Made by a program: the position numbers and the translations under genes | NCBI RefSeq assembly: GCF_963422355.1 | Contig: NC_085094.1 | Coordinates: forward strand, 6,358,770-6,422,769 | Length of the DNA: 64,000 bases | Direction of reading: 5' to 3' | DNA from: Corticium candelabrum | Taxonomy: Eukaryota > Porifera > Homoscleromorpha > Homosclerophorida > Plakinidae | In this document: one piece after another, positions 47,549 to 59,699 of the stretch | Layout: every line of letters starts with the position of its first letter | Numbering within the stretch: position 1 is the first letter of the stretch | Notes under the pieces: model-generated | What the model was told of the DNA's origin: nothing | The model's database searches: none | Seen by the model: only the letters and a program-made list of their open reading frames with translations

Positions 47549-50500
47549 TCATGGTTGTTTCTGACACCCGACAGTAGGAGTAAATGAGAGAAGAACAGGT
47601 GATGCGTTATCAAGCTTATGCAATGACTCTCCATCTTGCACGCATTTGAACTCTTCTTCTCTTGCAGCCGGTGCCTTCTCAGGTTTGCACTGGGTGTCTT
47701 TTCTGCAGATTGGATACCGGCGAGTTGACTTGCACACTTTGTTGTGAAAGACTGTAATAATGTGCTCTTTGGACTCTTCACACAAGTCTGTAATAACAAC
47801 AGTTGTTACTATAACCATGAAAATTAGTCTGATTATGACATGCAGTCACTTGCCATTGACACACTCCTGTTTTTCCTCGGAAAGAGGACACACATTCTTT
47901 AGAATGTTGACAGGTAAGACTTTTCTGCTTCGGGAACGCAGCCACTTGCCATCCTCAAGTTTGCATTCACTCCAGTCTGACCAGTCATCATACGAACAAC
48001 CTGCAAAGATGTGCAAGCAAGTGTGACAAAGCCATGAACAAGTACACATCAATGGGCATACCATCTAGGTCGACAGACACACTGTGAGCAGCCATGACAT
48101 AAGCCCTGACACTCTGCAGAGGACTGCCTTGGCGTGAAACATCATGTAGACAAGCTTTGTAAAACGGAATCGGGTCAACATCAGTGTGACCTTCAGATAG
48201 GATATTAAAGAAGTACGAACTGCACTCCTTCACCGCATCAGGTGTAACTTCAGGGGTGACCTTCGTTTTTGACTCACACTGTTTTTTGCCCACGCCCCAA
48301 GCCTGGACAAATTCAAAAACAGATGGTGCCAACTCAAAATCGGGTTTCCTCCTCTCATCAACAACTGTGCCATTATAGTTGGCATTGCCACATAGTCCAG
48401 CTGTTTGGTTCATGTAGAATCCATTGATGCTCAATTGGATGTCACCATTGTTGTAAAATATGTCTACTCCAGCCCAAGCAGTCAGGCGAATGTACTGCTG
48501 GTTATTTTGCTTGATCTTTGTGATGTTCATAACATGCTTCACACGATAAGGAAGTGGACTTTCAACAAATTTACCATTAACTTTGAGGTTGGTGCCTTCG
48601 GGTGTCAGTGTGTATTTGGTGCGATTGATATACACATGGACGTCTCTATTTTGAATTGTGACTGCAAACGTGTCATTGGGATGGCGATGTCGAGCCAAAA
48701 TGTGCTCGCACTCATCACTCAACCCATGTTCAAATTTCATTGAATCAAATGTAATGAAGTGTCCATTGAAAACGTGACACACAGCTACACAACAGAGCAC
48801 AACATGAACAAGGCAAGAAAACTTGGAGTGAATTTGTAGGACTCACGTGTTTTCAATGGCAATGGCAAAATGTAGCCCATCTCCAGTCTGTCAAATTGAC
48901 TCGAATCAGCTGTAATGTTGACCATCAACCCTCTGATCGTAAAGTTAGACCTCAACCACTGTGGCTTGTCGCTGCCTTCCAAGAACAACATTGCTGACAT
49001 GTTGCCATGTGTGCTATTATACAGTGAGGCGTTCATGGTAAGATTGAATTCAGGCTCTTTCAGCAGGGCTGTCGAGTTGTCTTCAGTATGACGAACTCGG
49101 GAAACATTAAAATGAATGTAGCTTGAGTTCCAGATAGTGACTCCCGTTGTGTTTGAAATGGTGGTGTTCAGCGACATGATGCTGGTCATGTTTAACCATC
49201 TACCGAAGCGTGAACTAGTGTTGATAAGTGCAGTAAAATTGGCTGGCAAGCTTTTAATGGTTGCATTGATGAAGCAAGTCTTCTCAGAGTCATTCATCCA
49301 GATAACCGAAGCATTCAGCTTACGTCCAATTCCCATTGCATCAATGCTAAAGTTGATGTAGCCATGATCAAAGCTCAGCAGAGTCTCGTTCCAAAAAGTA
49401 AGGTTCAAGCCTTTTAGTAATGGTGAGGTCTTTCTGACAAACACAGTCAGATTAGCTGGGCCAGACAGTGGAAACCATGGAGCAAAAGGAATGCCAGTGC
49501 TGTTGGGATAACTGAGATTTGTCAACAGAGTCAGTCCAGCTCCACTGATGGGCTCATAGATCTCAGTCTGCACACAATATTATTAACAGTTAATCATCAA
49601 TTGCGTTCAATAATGGTAGAGAACTGTACATTGTTTCTCTTCTCTATTCCAATCATCTCCACAATGCCTTCAGTCTCAGTATACTGAATGTACCTACAAA
49701 CAGTAACAAACGCCACTGTAGACTCAAAACACATTTGACTGCATTTGTCATAATTCCTACGATGCATTCAATAGCATGGTTTCGTCTTCTGGCATTTCTT
49801 CCAGGTGAACGTTAGCAGTATAGTTACTATACAAAACAGCCTTGACGCTCTGTTTGAAATCAGAGGAAACGTTGCCACGGAAGACTAGTTTAGATTGTAT
49901 CTCATATGCATCTAGTACAACCTCAACTTTGGAAAGCAAAGAAAACCTACCAAACACATTGACAATTGACAAAAAGTTTTTAAATTATTTATTATTGTCG
50001 TCAATTACCTAGGATGAATTTGTCCAATAGCTTCTATTCTGTCTTCACAGTTGTCACTCCATAGTGATTTGATTGGTGCATCATTCTTGTAACAAACTTC
50101 ACCCTCAGCATCAAGCTTCATGTGACCAGCAGCAGAAATTGTAACATTGAGAGGAAGGCCCATAATAGTTGCAATGCTGCGTTTGGCATCAACAACTCTC
50201 ACTGTCTTTGTTACATTTATCTTGCCATGGTAAAGTGGCAGTTTCCCTTCGGTTAGATAGCGAACATAATCTAAACTCTTGTAGACAATTTCTCTAAGTT
50301 TAGAGAAGTCAAATTTGTCGAAGGTAGCCTTGGTAACTGTGTCACGCAATGCATATAGTGCAGGACTCTTGCTGTACAGTAGTCTCATTATCTCATCCTG
50401 CTCTATGTGGTTCCAGGCGATTTCATTACCAAGAACTTTGACAAATCCAGAGGCACTGATATTCTCTTGTGGAATGTCAACAATGAAACTAGGCTAGAAA

Positions 50501-53500
50501 ACAACATTACATATAGTCACACAGAAATTGTGGGCAAGATGTTCACATACATCTCTTAGCAAGCCGCTAACGTCCATCTTGCGTGTTCCTTTTCTCAAAT
50601 AGCCAGTAGGACCAAACAACTGTTGAATGAGCCTCTCAAGTCCCATTGCACGACCACCAAACTACAGAAATTAAAGAGTACACATTACTATGTGGTTTGC
50701 CACCACCAACACATGGCTACTGTACCTCCAACAAATCAGTTTCATAGCCAAATGCACGTGCGTGCAATTTCAAGCTGGCAGATTGTGGAAGCCAGTTGGA
50801 AGGTGCCATAGGACTGACAGGTGGAGCAAATAGAATGCCTGAAGAGAAGCCAATCCCCATAACGTCTTGTGGTATAGATTTAGGTAAAGGAGCATCAGCT
50901 AATGGTATTAGAGAGATCAGTCAACAGTAAATGTTTTACCGCAAAATAATCCTAGCTAAATACCTAGAGACGCATAACCGAAGTCAGCCCTGGAAGAAGA
51001 ATATCCTTTGTCTTCTACAGCACAGTTGCGAAGAAGTCCATTAGGCTTGGCATACACCAAAACAATAGTACGCCTAATAACCAAGTTATTGATGTAATTT
51101 ACACATTATAAGTATCAGTCAGACAAAGCTGTTTCTTACAATTCAAGCAATGAAGGATCAGGTGTCTTCTCAACAGCTGTGAAATATGAACAGGCATAGC
51201 TCTTGACATAAGGGTTGGGCTCTCTTATCAGCTCCATTACAAATTGCCTCAGAGTTTTGTGCGCAATGTGGATGTGGACACTATGTAACATTTCCATGGC
51301 AATGGTGAATGCAGCAATGCGTACTTCTTCATTTTCTGATTTATCGCGAAAAACTTTCATGACAATATCAAGAACCTAATAAAATACCAGATTAATGTTG
51401 TGATCAACATGTTGGAAAAGCTCCACACCTCAAGAGGATGTTTGCGTGCAACACGTTTGAGTGCATAGACAGCAGCTGTGCGAGCTTCTGTCTGCAGCAT
51501 CTTCTTCTCAAGTACATCACGTACTGCCTTGATAGTTTTGCTCACTCCTGAATTGCCTAGTGCCTTGATTGTGTGTACAACACGTTCCCAGTACTTCTTG
51601 ATCTCTTTAGTCTTCCTGGACTGCAAGTTAAACTTTTCAGGAATCTCTTTAATGTTTTCTTGCAATTTCTCAAGTAGAAACTCAGTAGCCTGTAACGCAT
51701 ATATGCATGCAGCAACTGCAGTAGAAACTGTACACATCACTTAATTACTTCAGATACGTCATTTTCACACGTGTAGTTGTACATTGCCAAAACCTTGTTT
51801 AGGACTGATCCAAGAACTAGGGTGGGAACCTGATAGGTTTTGTTAAGTTTAGCAAGTTCCTGTTACACAACACGTACATTATCATACATTATCAAACAAA
51901 CACAAAAGTACATACAAGGCTGTAGTTAAGAACTTTGCAAGGACTCAAAGAGTGAACAGGAATAGCAGCCATGCTCCATGTCAGTTCTACTTTTCGGGTA
52001 AAGTTGAGGAACCATCCCCCATCGCCACTTGCTAGATCAACAATTAGGTCAAGAGATGATTCGGTACCAACATAGGCCAATGCATCCAAGAAGAAGGAGC
52101 TAAAAATGAAGATATAGCTGATCACCAAGGTTTTGTTATTAATTATTCGTTATTTACTGTTTTGCCATTGCATCCCTGGCAAGTTTGGCAGCTTTCATGT
52201 CTGAGCTTGGAGCATCCACTTTCTTGTACTTTGCATACGTTTCATTCAGCATTTGAAATTCGTCTCTGTTCAAGCCACGCATTTTCTGAATTAACTCCAG
52301 AAAAGCCTCAGGTATATCTTGTGCATGCAACTCTGGCATGTTCTCAATTCTCATTTTGACATCCTCAACACTAGAGCTGTCTTCTGGACGTACCGAACGA
52401 GAGTAATTAAACATTAGACTCCTCTCTGTGCGGCGTATCCAGGCAGCTATAAAATACAACATACAGAAGAAAGCACAAGAGAAATACGTTGTAATTGCTC
52501 TCACATTTGTCGGCACATACGTCAACAGAAGATGTCTTTACTAGCTCAAGAGTTTGTCTGTTATTGAGCAAAAGCATTGATCATAACCATTATCATCGGT
52601 ATACGCAACATACCTCATTCTGCATACAACTTGTTCAGAGTCGGTGCTGAGAGGCCTAATCATCTCCTTCTGAGCAACTTCAGCATAGACAATATCACGA
52701 TCAGAATTAAGCTTGAACATGGCAGTTGTATATCCAGGCACAAACTGCCCTTCCTGATTCTGTACAAGTGAGTTCAATAAACATTTGTAAAATGAATTAT
52801 ATCAGTTACACAAACCATTGTGGTGTCCATAGTTGTGTAAAGGGGACCGCGATCCATGCATTTCAATGAGTCTCGTTTTTTCAATATGATGGTCTTATCA
52901 TCCAAAGAGGACTGGACAACCTCGGTCATACAAATTCCGAGAACATCAGTCTAATAATAGCAACAAGAGCAAATACTTGTTGAATAATTTAATAACTCAA
53001 GATAGCTAGTGTTTACAAGTCACCTCCTCAATAATCCGTTTGCCACTACTCTCGGCAACTTCCACTTGGAGCATGCTGACAACACCACGCTTGATGTTAA
53101 GAATTTCCTCCCGCTCGTCAGGATGAGGAAACAGTTTGCCAACACGACCATCTTTAAGCTCAAATGGCAATGTGTATTGCTGCAAATCCTGCATCAGCTT
53201 ATACTTCTTGCCAGCAAGGCTAGGTTGTGAAGCAGGCATGATGTCAGTCTCCACAATCTTATAGAAAGCACAAGCAATCATAAATCTATTTGACAAGAGT
53301 GAACGTGAGAGTAAACCTTCAACTCGGCTTTTGGCGACTCATCAGAAACAGTAACATCAATCGTGAACTTAAAGGTTAGGGCAACCTTATCAATTGGTGT
53401 TCCTACGACACCATGTGCTGCAGTCGCAACATACTGGTATGTCGTCTTCTTGCCTATAACAAGCAGAAATAACGAACATCTGGATACGAAACCTCCAAGC

Positions 53501-53590
53501 AGATCTGCTCTCACCTGTCATGCAAGGAGAAATTGTTGGAACAGCACTGGCAACAGCCAGTATGCATGCAATGAACAGCACTTGCATCAT
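47549..53590 (-). CDS. LLTP-5: vitellogenin/apolipophorin-like protein with vWD, TSP1 and cysteine-rich C terminus
   Basis: Start ATGATGCAAGTG at 53590 (the second Met, 53587, aligns with the paralogues). Signal peptide MMQVLFIACILAVASA. Exon 1 (53515-53590) also holds the first-cysteine segment that is a separate exon in LLTP-1 to -4. LPD_N exons: beta barrel (EEILNIKRGVVS; NQEGQFVPGY), helical repeats (YALKRVARKHPLE; YACSYFTAVEKT) and sheet region (IMGLPLNVTISAAGH). Then a sequon-rich exon (about 48.85-49.57 kb), a vWD exon (about 48.06-48.79 kb, VCHVFNGHFITFDSMKF and GLCGNANYNG), a TSP1 repeat (47.86-48.0 kb, DDWSDWSECK) and the terminal six-cysteine exon (47549 to about 47790, VGCQKQP). 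It is roughly 1,600 residues and the most diverged copy at the 5' end of the array. Secreted lipid carriage is inferred from the family. Confidence 0.9.
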
Positions 53591-56351
53591 GCCTCTACCA
53601 GAGCTGACAGGCAAGTGGGATATTGTGCTTCAGAACAGTTGCTTTATTCATAAAAAAAGGTAACAGGTCAGACTAGTTTCAAATTACCATTGCACAACAG
53701 ACAATAAGAGCATTGACACACCAATAAACAATAAGACATTGACTCACTACTGATTTGCATTACATTAACACTAACATTAGATCATTTCTCCATTGGACCA
53801 AATGCCACCCACATACATCAGATCTTGTGATAATTAGTAAAAGTCAAGTCCAAAGTATTTGGAGTTATGCTGTTAACAGACAAAGGAACAGGAAAGGTAA
53901 ATCATCCTCTGTGGGGGAGGCAATGATTAACCTTTTACCCTGTTTTAATTTAAGTAATGACATTTGAAGAGCACATGCACAACAGTAAGCAGCAATTGCA
54001 CTATTAATTAAAGTTAGATAAGACCAGCTGGTACATATTCCACACCCACAAGTTCGAACCCCATATCCTGTTTAGCTGTCTGCTTTCTTGTGACCTGCGT
54101 ATATATACAACCTGGAGTAGGTGCAATCTCTGCTGTAACTAATCAACACATCAGCTACTCTAGAAAACACGTCAATCACACAGATGCTTATCATTAGACC
54201 AAAGCAACAAAGACTTCATTGTTAAGAAACACCTACGCTAGAACACCTACTGTATTAACAGTGAAAGAATGTTATGCAAGACCTAAGGTCAAATGTCAGG
54301 TCTATAATTTAGCTCATCAAAACTAGGAAGAAACACAAGTTAAAAATCCCAACAACACTACAGAGAGTTTGAATAAAGCAGTTCCATAAAATAACATCAC
54401 TGTTGCTGTTGTAAGCTGTTGTACAAGTAACAGATCGTGACTAAACTTACAGCAACAATTGCTGCATCATCCTGCATCATGCTAATCAATCACGTGTAGA
54501 ACAGAGGGTTCACACCTTTACTACGGACACCCACATAACATGAGTGTGTGCGTGTATGTGCATATGCAAAACACAAACAGCGAGACCATCGTTTTGAAGT
54601 GTATGGATTGATGTCATTGACTTAATGCTTTCATGTAAGCACAGAAAGCTAGCATGTGACGATACAGAACTTTCTTGTTTAATACTAACTTGCCTACCAA
54701 GGATTAGCTGTTCCAGCGGTTGCTAGAGTCAATACCCTGCGAGTCCACAACAGAGCTGTAAATATGTTTCGTACCGATTTGGAACCACTATCCAGTTCTA
54801 GAACTGGACGAGAAAAGTTCTAGAAGTGGATGGCTGGTTCTACAACTGGATGGCAAGTTTTGAAACTGTTCTGTTTCGTACACGTGCTCAATCTTTGACA
54901 GGTTTTTGCCATGCTTGGTACAGCCGCTACAGCTTTCGAAACGTTTGGACAAAACTTTCCAACTAATGGCAGAAGAACTTGTTCCGGAGAAAAGACTGGC
55001 ATTTGGGTAGAGATCATGGAATCACTTCCCACAAAATTGAAAATAAAAATGTGCTTGACTAATTCACGTCTTGCCCAAAAAATTAAAGATCAGGCTGCAC
55101 CGAAAAAGTCCTTGGTTTAGGGTAACCTAACGCAAAATCATGGTCAGTCAGTCAGATTCTTATTTTCTTCAATCTTTTTCCATTTACAAATGCATACATT
55201 AAATTCTGTCAGAGTAAACTTTCTTGTTCCTCTTGTATTGGTGGTTGCAAAGACAATTTTCCAGACGTAAGTAATAGCACAGAACACAGAGGAGAAAGGA
55301 AAAACATGCAATTGATATTAGACTATGCAGTCATGCAGATCAATAACATCAGCAACCAGACAATCCATGCCGGTGGCTGGGAAAGCTGCTGCTCCTACGC
55401 ATTCTGCATCAACACGTCGTTTGCACTTTCAGCCGGAAGTTGTTTACAAGTCAATGCTGTGGCAGCCTATACGGTAAAAATACGTGATGTCTACAAAACT
55501 CTAAATGCAATCCAACATTGTCATCTGGCACTGCATCATAGTGAGTTCCTGAATCTGATGTTGTCTGCACAGACATCAGCCGCCATGCATCGTCGTCTGA
55601 CACATGACTCTTCGACCCGCAGAATTCTAGAATTAACAATGGAAAGGCCATTATCCAGAACCGTGACCGAAATTGAAGGTATGGCACGTATTCTAGTAGC
55701 TGTAGTCAGTGTTTCTGCTGGGAATTTTTGATTATTATTATTAGCCAATTGGCTAAAGGTGTTTGATCGTTTGTAGTCAAGTGCTTTATTTCAGAGCCAA
55801 GAAAAAAATTGCCCAAACATCAAACATATAACAATCTCAACAACAAGAACTATTGATTCAAGTTTAACCTGGTAGGACAGACAGGCAACATTTACTAATG
55901 GTCAATCACAACAAATGCAGTACTAATCTGGCACATGTCATACTCAATAGAATGTGACTTTGGAAAGACAAAGTCTACAAACCAGACTTCAAGCATTCAT
56001 TGTCATCCTGCCTGGTTTTAATTTATACCAAAATTTAAAAGCTCTGCCAAAATCAAAGTCTTGAAGTTCTAGCCCTTCTATATTAGGCATCATCAAAGTT
56101 CAGCATCATTGATTCAATGATAAAGTCATCATCATCTTCCTCGTGGTCTCTATACCATTGATCTGCTTCCGTTTTACTACGGCAGTCATCTTCAGAACCC
56201 TGACTGCCATCTTCACTTGTGCTTATTTCTAGTAACTAAGTTCGACACTTACGGAAGCCGTACGCAAAGAGCATGTGCAGGACATAAACAGAGCAAGTGT
56301 GAGAGATCAGCCTTTAGCCTCTGGAGCTCCATTGCGTTGCACTATAATATA
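53591..56351. other. Spacer upstream of LLTP-5
   Basis: About 2.8 kb without a firmly supported gene. The LLTP-5 5' flank has an ATGAATAAA word about 60 bases upstream. A plus-strand frame at 55306-55731 is listed separately with low confidence. Confidence 0.5.
55306..55731 (+). CDS. Possible hypothetical protein or exon, weak
   Basis: I do not recognise this frame of about 141 residues. It starts MQLILDYAVMQINNISNQT, has a cysteine-containing middle (GWESCCSYAFCINTS) and then a helix-rich stretch (LNLMLSAQTSAAMHRRL). A plausible donor (GAAATTGAAG|GTATGG) lies near 55681, so it could be one exon of a larger gene. No partner exon was found in the neighbourhood. The sequence on both sides looks non-coding. 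Confidence 0.2.
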   Translation: MQLILDYAVMQINNISNQTIHAGGWESCCSYAFCINTSFALSAGSCLQVNAVAAYTVKIRDVYKTLNAIQHCHLALHHSEFLNLMLSAQTSAAMHRRLTHDSSTRRILELTMERPLSRTVTEIEGMARILVAVVSVSAGNF

Positions 56352-56832
56352 CAGTAGGACACCACTTATCCGACGGGCATGGGACCAAAAGGACGTCGGA
56401 TAACTGAAAACATCGGATAACTGATGCATTTTGAAAAACGACTGCAGAATACTTAAATAAGCTCAACATCTAATTGTCCATATAACAACTAATACAGTAC
56501 AACTTCTTTGACTAGGAAGAACACTAATGGGAATGTCAAGACTTAAAGTAACCACTAATCTTAGTATGGATCAATGCTTTCGCTCTTCTTGCTGTAGTTT
56601 TCATCAGCAACCCATTCAGTAGGACCATTGTGCTTACTGAAACTTCAGGTTGTTCTTCCAGGTACTAAAGAACCGTTTCTAGAGCTTCACATTTAATTTG
56701 ACGACACGTGGATCACGGATACAGTACTGTACGCACAGGAATCGTATATCCTAGAGTGCACACAGCCTCGCAGTTCAGACAAGCCATGCACCGTCAGATA
56801 ATCCATGCTGTCGGATAAGTGGTGTCCTACTG
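56352..56832. mobile_element. Pogo/Tigger-like non-autonomous element with TA target duplication
   Basis: A 481-bp element starts CAGTAGGACACCACTTATCC and ends with its near-exact complement, flanked by TA on both sides (56350-56351 and 56833-56834). TIRs of about 25 bp carrying a TTATCCGAC motif and TA duplication are typical of the pogo/Tigger branch of Tc1/mariner. CGGATAACTG is repeated just inside the left end. There is no transposase. Confidence 0.8.
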
Positions 56833-57313
56833 TATATCTATATATGATTGCCATTGTTAGCGCACTCTAGTTGACTGTGCTTGCAAGATCTGATCCAAAG
56901 GTAGATGTACACGGTACACTGCAACAGCTAGCCAAATTGGCGAGAAGGCATTACTATTTTCTCGCCAGTGACATTTATTTGTAGCATTTAGCTATTTGGT
57001 GATCGTCCAGCGGAAACACTGCTGTAGTACATGTGCAATTCGCTTCGTACATAACTATACACGCACTTCCATGCAACATTTTCAAAAACACGTGCCGCAA
57101 AAAGAATTCGAAACAAAATTTGAGACAACCTCCAAAAGATGGTCGATCGAGTTACCTGAAACAAAGAATTTTTTGGAGTGGTCTCATTAACAAAAAATTA
57201 AAACTTTAAGCAAAAAATTTGAAAAATAAAAAATAAAAATTGAAATTTAAAATTTAAAATTGAAATGGACGGAAGGTCAGGGACCTTGGTTCCAGAACTG
57301 GATGTCAGGTCTT

Positions 57314-57447
57314 TATATACAGCTCTAACATTTGGCTAGTCTCACGTAGCCAGACCCTGTCCTACCGCATCATACATATTATGATATGACGCAGCGGGAG
57401 AGGGTCTGGCTACACGAGACTGATATTCAAGTCAGAGCTGTATATGT
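57314..57447. repeat. Short palindromic repeat (GTAGCCAGACCCT family)
   Basis: Arms around AGTCTCACGTAGCCAGACCC and its complement meet near 57386, and the flanking ATATACAGCTCT words are also inverted. Partial copies with the same core occur at about 10862, 31334 and 44164, so this is a dispersed MITE-like family. Confidence 0.75.
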
Positions 57448-57991
57448 ATACGACTCTGATTAGGGTTGGATGACACTTTCTTATCTATCACTGGTATAGC
57501 ACTCTCCTGCATTTGGAGCCCTAGCTTCTCCCACCTACCTGCATTTGGCATCAAATCTCCCGCATTCTGACCATTGGTGAGTGTGACTAATGGGAGTGAC
57601 TATAGGTGTGCCTGTTCTGTATAACTGTAGGTGTGTAGGACATAGTAAATACTTGATATCAATGTATACCTAGACGTTTATGTGTGCCAGCTCCTCTCTC
57701 CATCCGGTTTTCTATATTTGGTCATAATATAGAAGGAGAAGTTGGTCTTGGGAAACTATAAACACGCATACCATACGTATTACCATGGAGGTGCTATAAA
57801 AATCCTTCTGCATGTGGTACTGTACTCTGAACAGAAGCTATAAGTAAAGCCTATTTTTCTAAAGCGAACCAGCTGCTTAGCAGAGCAGAGAGATATGCTA
57901 AAAAATTGCTTGCTAGTCCTATACCATCTGCGTCCTCAAAAACGTACATGTATGCATCTTTTATGTAGTTCTTCGTTAGACATTTAACTCA

Positions 57992-58392
57992 ATTACCATA
58001 TTACCCCACCTAGAAGGGCAGGGCTCTTATTAGAACATTTGGTACTATGTGCCTTTGTACAGTGTCATTAGGGAATAGGGTAGAAGCCATGGAATTCCCT
58101 GCAGGATCACAGACAAAGGAAGGAAAACATAACTGAAAGTTAGTTCTGATGATAGTTTACAGCATTTCTAACTGATACACAGAGCAGTCGTCACTAAAAA
58201 TTTATTTGTGGAGGAAGCAACCAAATCACAATAATAAATACGACTATCAGCGATGAATGTTTTCTTGGGTTTGCAATCTTCCAGGGAATTCCATGGCTTC
58301 TACCCTATTCCCTAACCACACTGTACAAAGGAACATAGTAGCAATTGTTCTAATAAGAGCCCCTGCTCTTCTAGGCGGGGTAATGCGGTAAT
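57992..58392. mobile_element. Foldback/MITE-like element with about 110-bp TIRs
   Basis: A left TIR (57992-58104, starting ATTACCATATTACCCCACCT) is matched by the complement at about 58283-58392 (starting ATTACCGCATTACCCCGCCT on the minus strand). A unique core of about 180 bp lies between. A convincing target duplication could not be defined. Confidence 0.75.
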
Positions 58393-58982
58393 AACTTCAC
58401 ACATTCTACAAAAGCCCTATTTGTAAGCAACCCTAGATGGTCGTAAATTTTTGCAATCTGTAATCCACTTATCATTCCAGAATCCTGGCAGATGAATCAA
58501 TCCTTGACTCTAGTACTGACTCTTTTCTTATCTACACTTAAACATTTATTGATATCAATGTGCTATTGTAAGCGTGGCTAACAATTTTATCTCCCGCATT
58601 TTTTCCGTTTGATTTAGCTAGGTATATGTGCATTGCAACAGATGCAAAATACGAGTACGAACATTGAGGTATTGCAAGCTACCTGCAGTGGTCAGTAGCT
58701 AAACTTGGAAGTAGACTGGCACGAGCGAAGTCTAGAAACAAACTAGCACAATGAGTAGTTTAGAGGTGTTTAGACGTACTTACGTATGCGAATCTGGCAC
58801 GGCAGTGTAGCTCCTCATGGCGCATAGGTTACTGTAACTACCCTTGTGACACGTTTCGCATTGCTTCAAGAAAGCAGACGTCGTTACACGCTCGTGATCG
58901 TCAACAGAAGCTATTGCCCAATCTGAAAGTGCTCACTGTCTTTGACAGACCCGCTCCCGCGCGCGCAGTTGGAGAAGATTGT

Positions 58983-59005
58983 CACGTGGTTTAGCCTATC
59001 ACGTG
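58983..59005 (+). promoter_or_regulatory. Paired E-boxes (CACGTG) in the methyltransferase promoter
   Basis: Two CACGTG palindromes 17 bp apart (58983-58988 and 59000-59005), ending 22 bp before the start codon, just downstream of a CGCGCGCG-rich segment. CACGTG is the target of bHLH-Zip factors (Myc/Max, USF, TFE families). Function here is inferred from position only. Confidence 0.4.
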
Positions 59006-59027
59006 CGTAGGCCTTGTGTGCTTCGAT

Positions 59028-59699
59028 ATGGCGGGAGACTGTGACAGCAAGACGTGGGATGCTTTCAACCATCTCATGACTTGTTCCGACGTGGAAAGAA
59101 TACGCAAGGTGTTGGCTCGCCACGAGTTTTTCAAAATGAGCTTGGAAATCCCGGGAGATATCGTAGAATGTGGCGTTTTCAAAGGCTCCGGTCTGCTTTT
59201 GTGGGTGAAACTTTTACGCATCTATTGCCCTGGCTCTGCAAAGCGCGTCATCGGCTTTGATACGTTTGGAGCCGTACCAGAGCTGTCGGGTGACGACGCA
59301 GACAAGATGACGGGTCTCTACCATGAGTCTGGACTTGCACAGTGTGTTACCGTCGAGCAGATTGAAAGGATGGTTCAGGATGTGACGGGGAGGAAAGAAT
59401 CCTGTCTACTCGTCCCGGGAAATATTTGTAAAACGGCTCGTCAATACTCAGAGCAGTTTCCAGGCGCCAGAATTAGCTTGCTACATATGGATCTTGATGT
59501 AGAGGAACCAACAGTGGCAGCTTTGGAAGCTTTGTGGCCCATCGTTTCCAGAGGAGGAATGATAGTGTTTGATGAATATGCAATCCACAAGTGGTCTGAG
59601 AGTCGAGGAGTTGACAAGTTCTTTGCTAATCATCCTGAAGTTACACTGAAGACTCTGCCATGGGTCAGGACCCCATCTGCTTACTGTATCAAGCCATAA
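59028..59699 (+). CDS. TylF/macrocin-type O-methyltransferase, intronless
   Basis: A single uninterrupted frame of 223 residues starts at ATGGCGGG (good eukaryotic context). It covers the TylF methyltransferase family end to end: an N-terminal helical part (RIRKVLARHEFFK), the SAM-binding region (GDIVECGVFKGSGLLLW), the acidic strand 2 motif (RVIGFDTFG), the metal/substrate region (LLHMDLDVEEPTVAALEAL) and GGMIVFDEY near the end. Members transfer a methyl group from S-adenosylmethionine to hydroxyls on sugars and related natural products, using a divalent metal. The substrate here is unknown. No signal peptide is seen, so it is presumably cytosolic. Every neighbour is split by many introns while this gene has none, and the family is best known from bacteria, so retroposition or an old horizontal transfer are both possible. 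Confidence 0.88.
   Translation: MAGDCDSKTWDAFNHLMTCSDVERIRKVLARHEFFKMSLEIPGDIVECGVFKGSGLLLWVKLLRIYCPGSAKRVIGFDTFGAVPELSGDDADKMTGLYHESGLAQCVTVEQIERMVQDVTGRKESCLLVPGNICKTARQYSEQFPGARISLLHMDLDVEEPTVAALEALWPIVSRGGMIVFDEYAIHKWSESRGVDKFFANHPEVTLKTLPWVRTPSAYCIKP

Larger units (their letters stand above)
56833..59027. other. Spacer with hairpin repeats and promoter side of the methyltransferase gene
   Basis: Contains two hairpin elements (57314-57447 and 57992-58392). After about 58.75 kb it is a CpG-richer stretch with two CACGTG E-boxes (58983-58988 and 59000-59005) immediately before the start codon of the plus-strand gene at 59028. No other gene is seen. Confidence 0.5.

Noticed and set aside
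54820-55120. Frames on both strands of about 70 residues
   Set aside because: No start context, splice partner or recognisable motif; composition like non-coding DNA.
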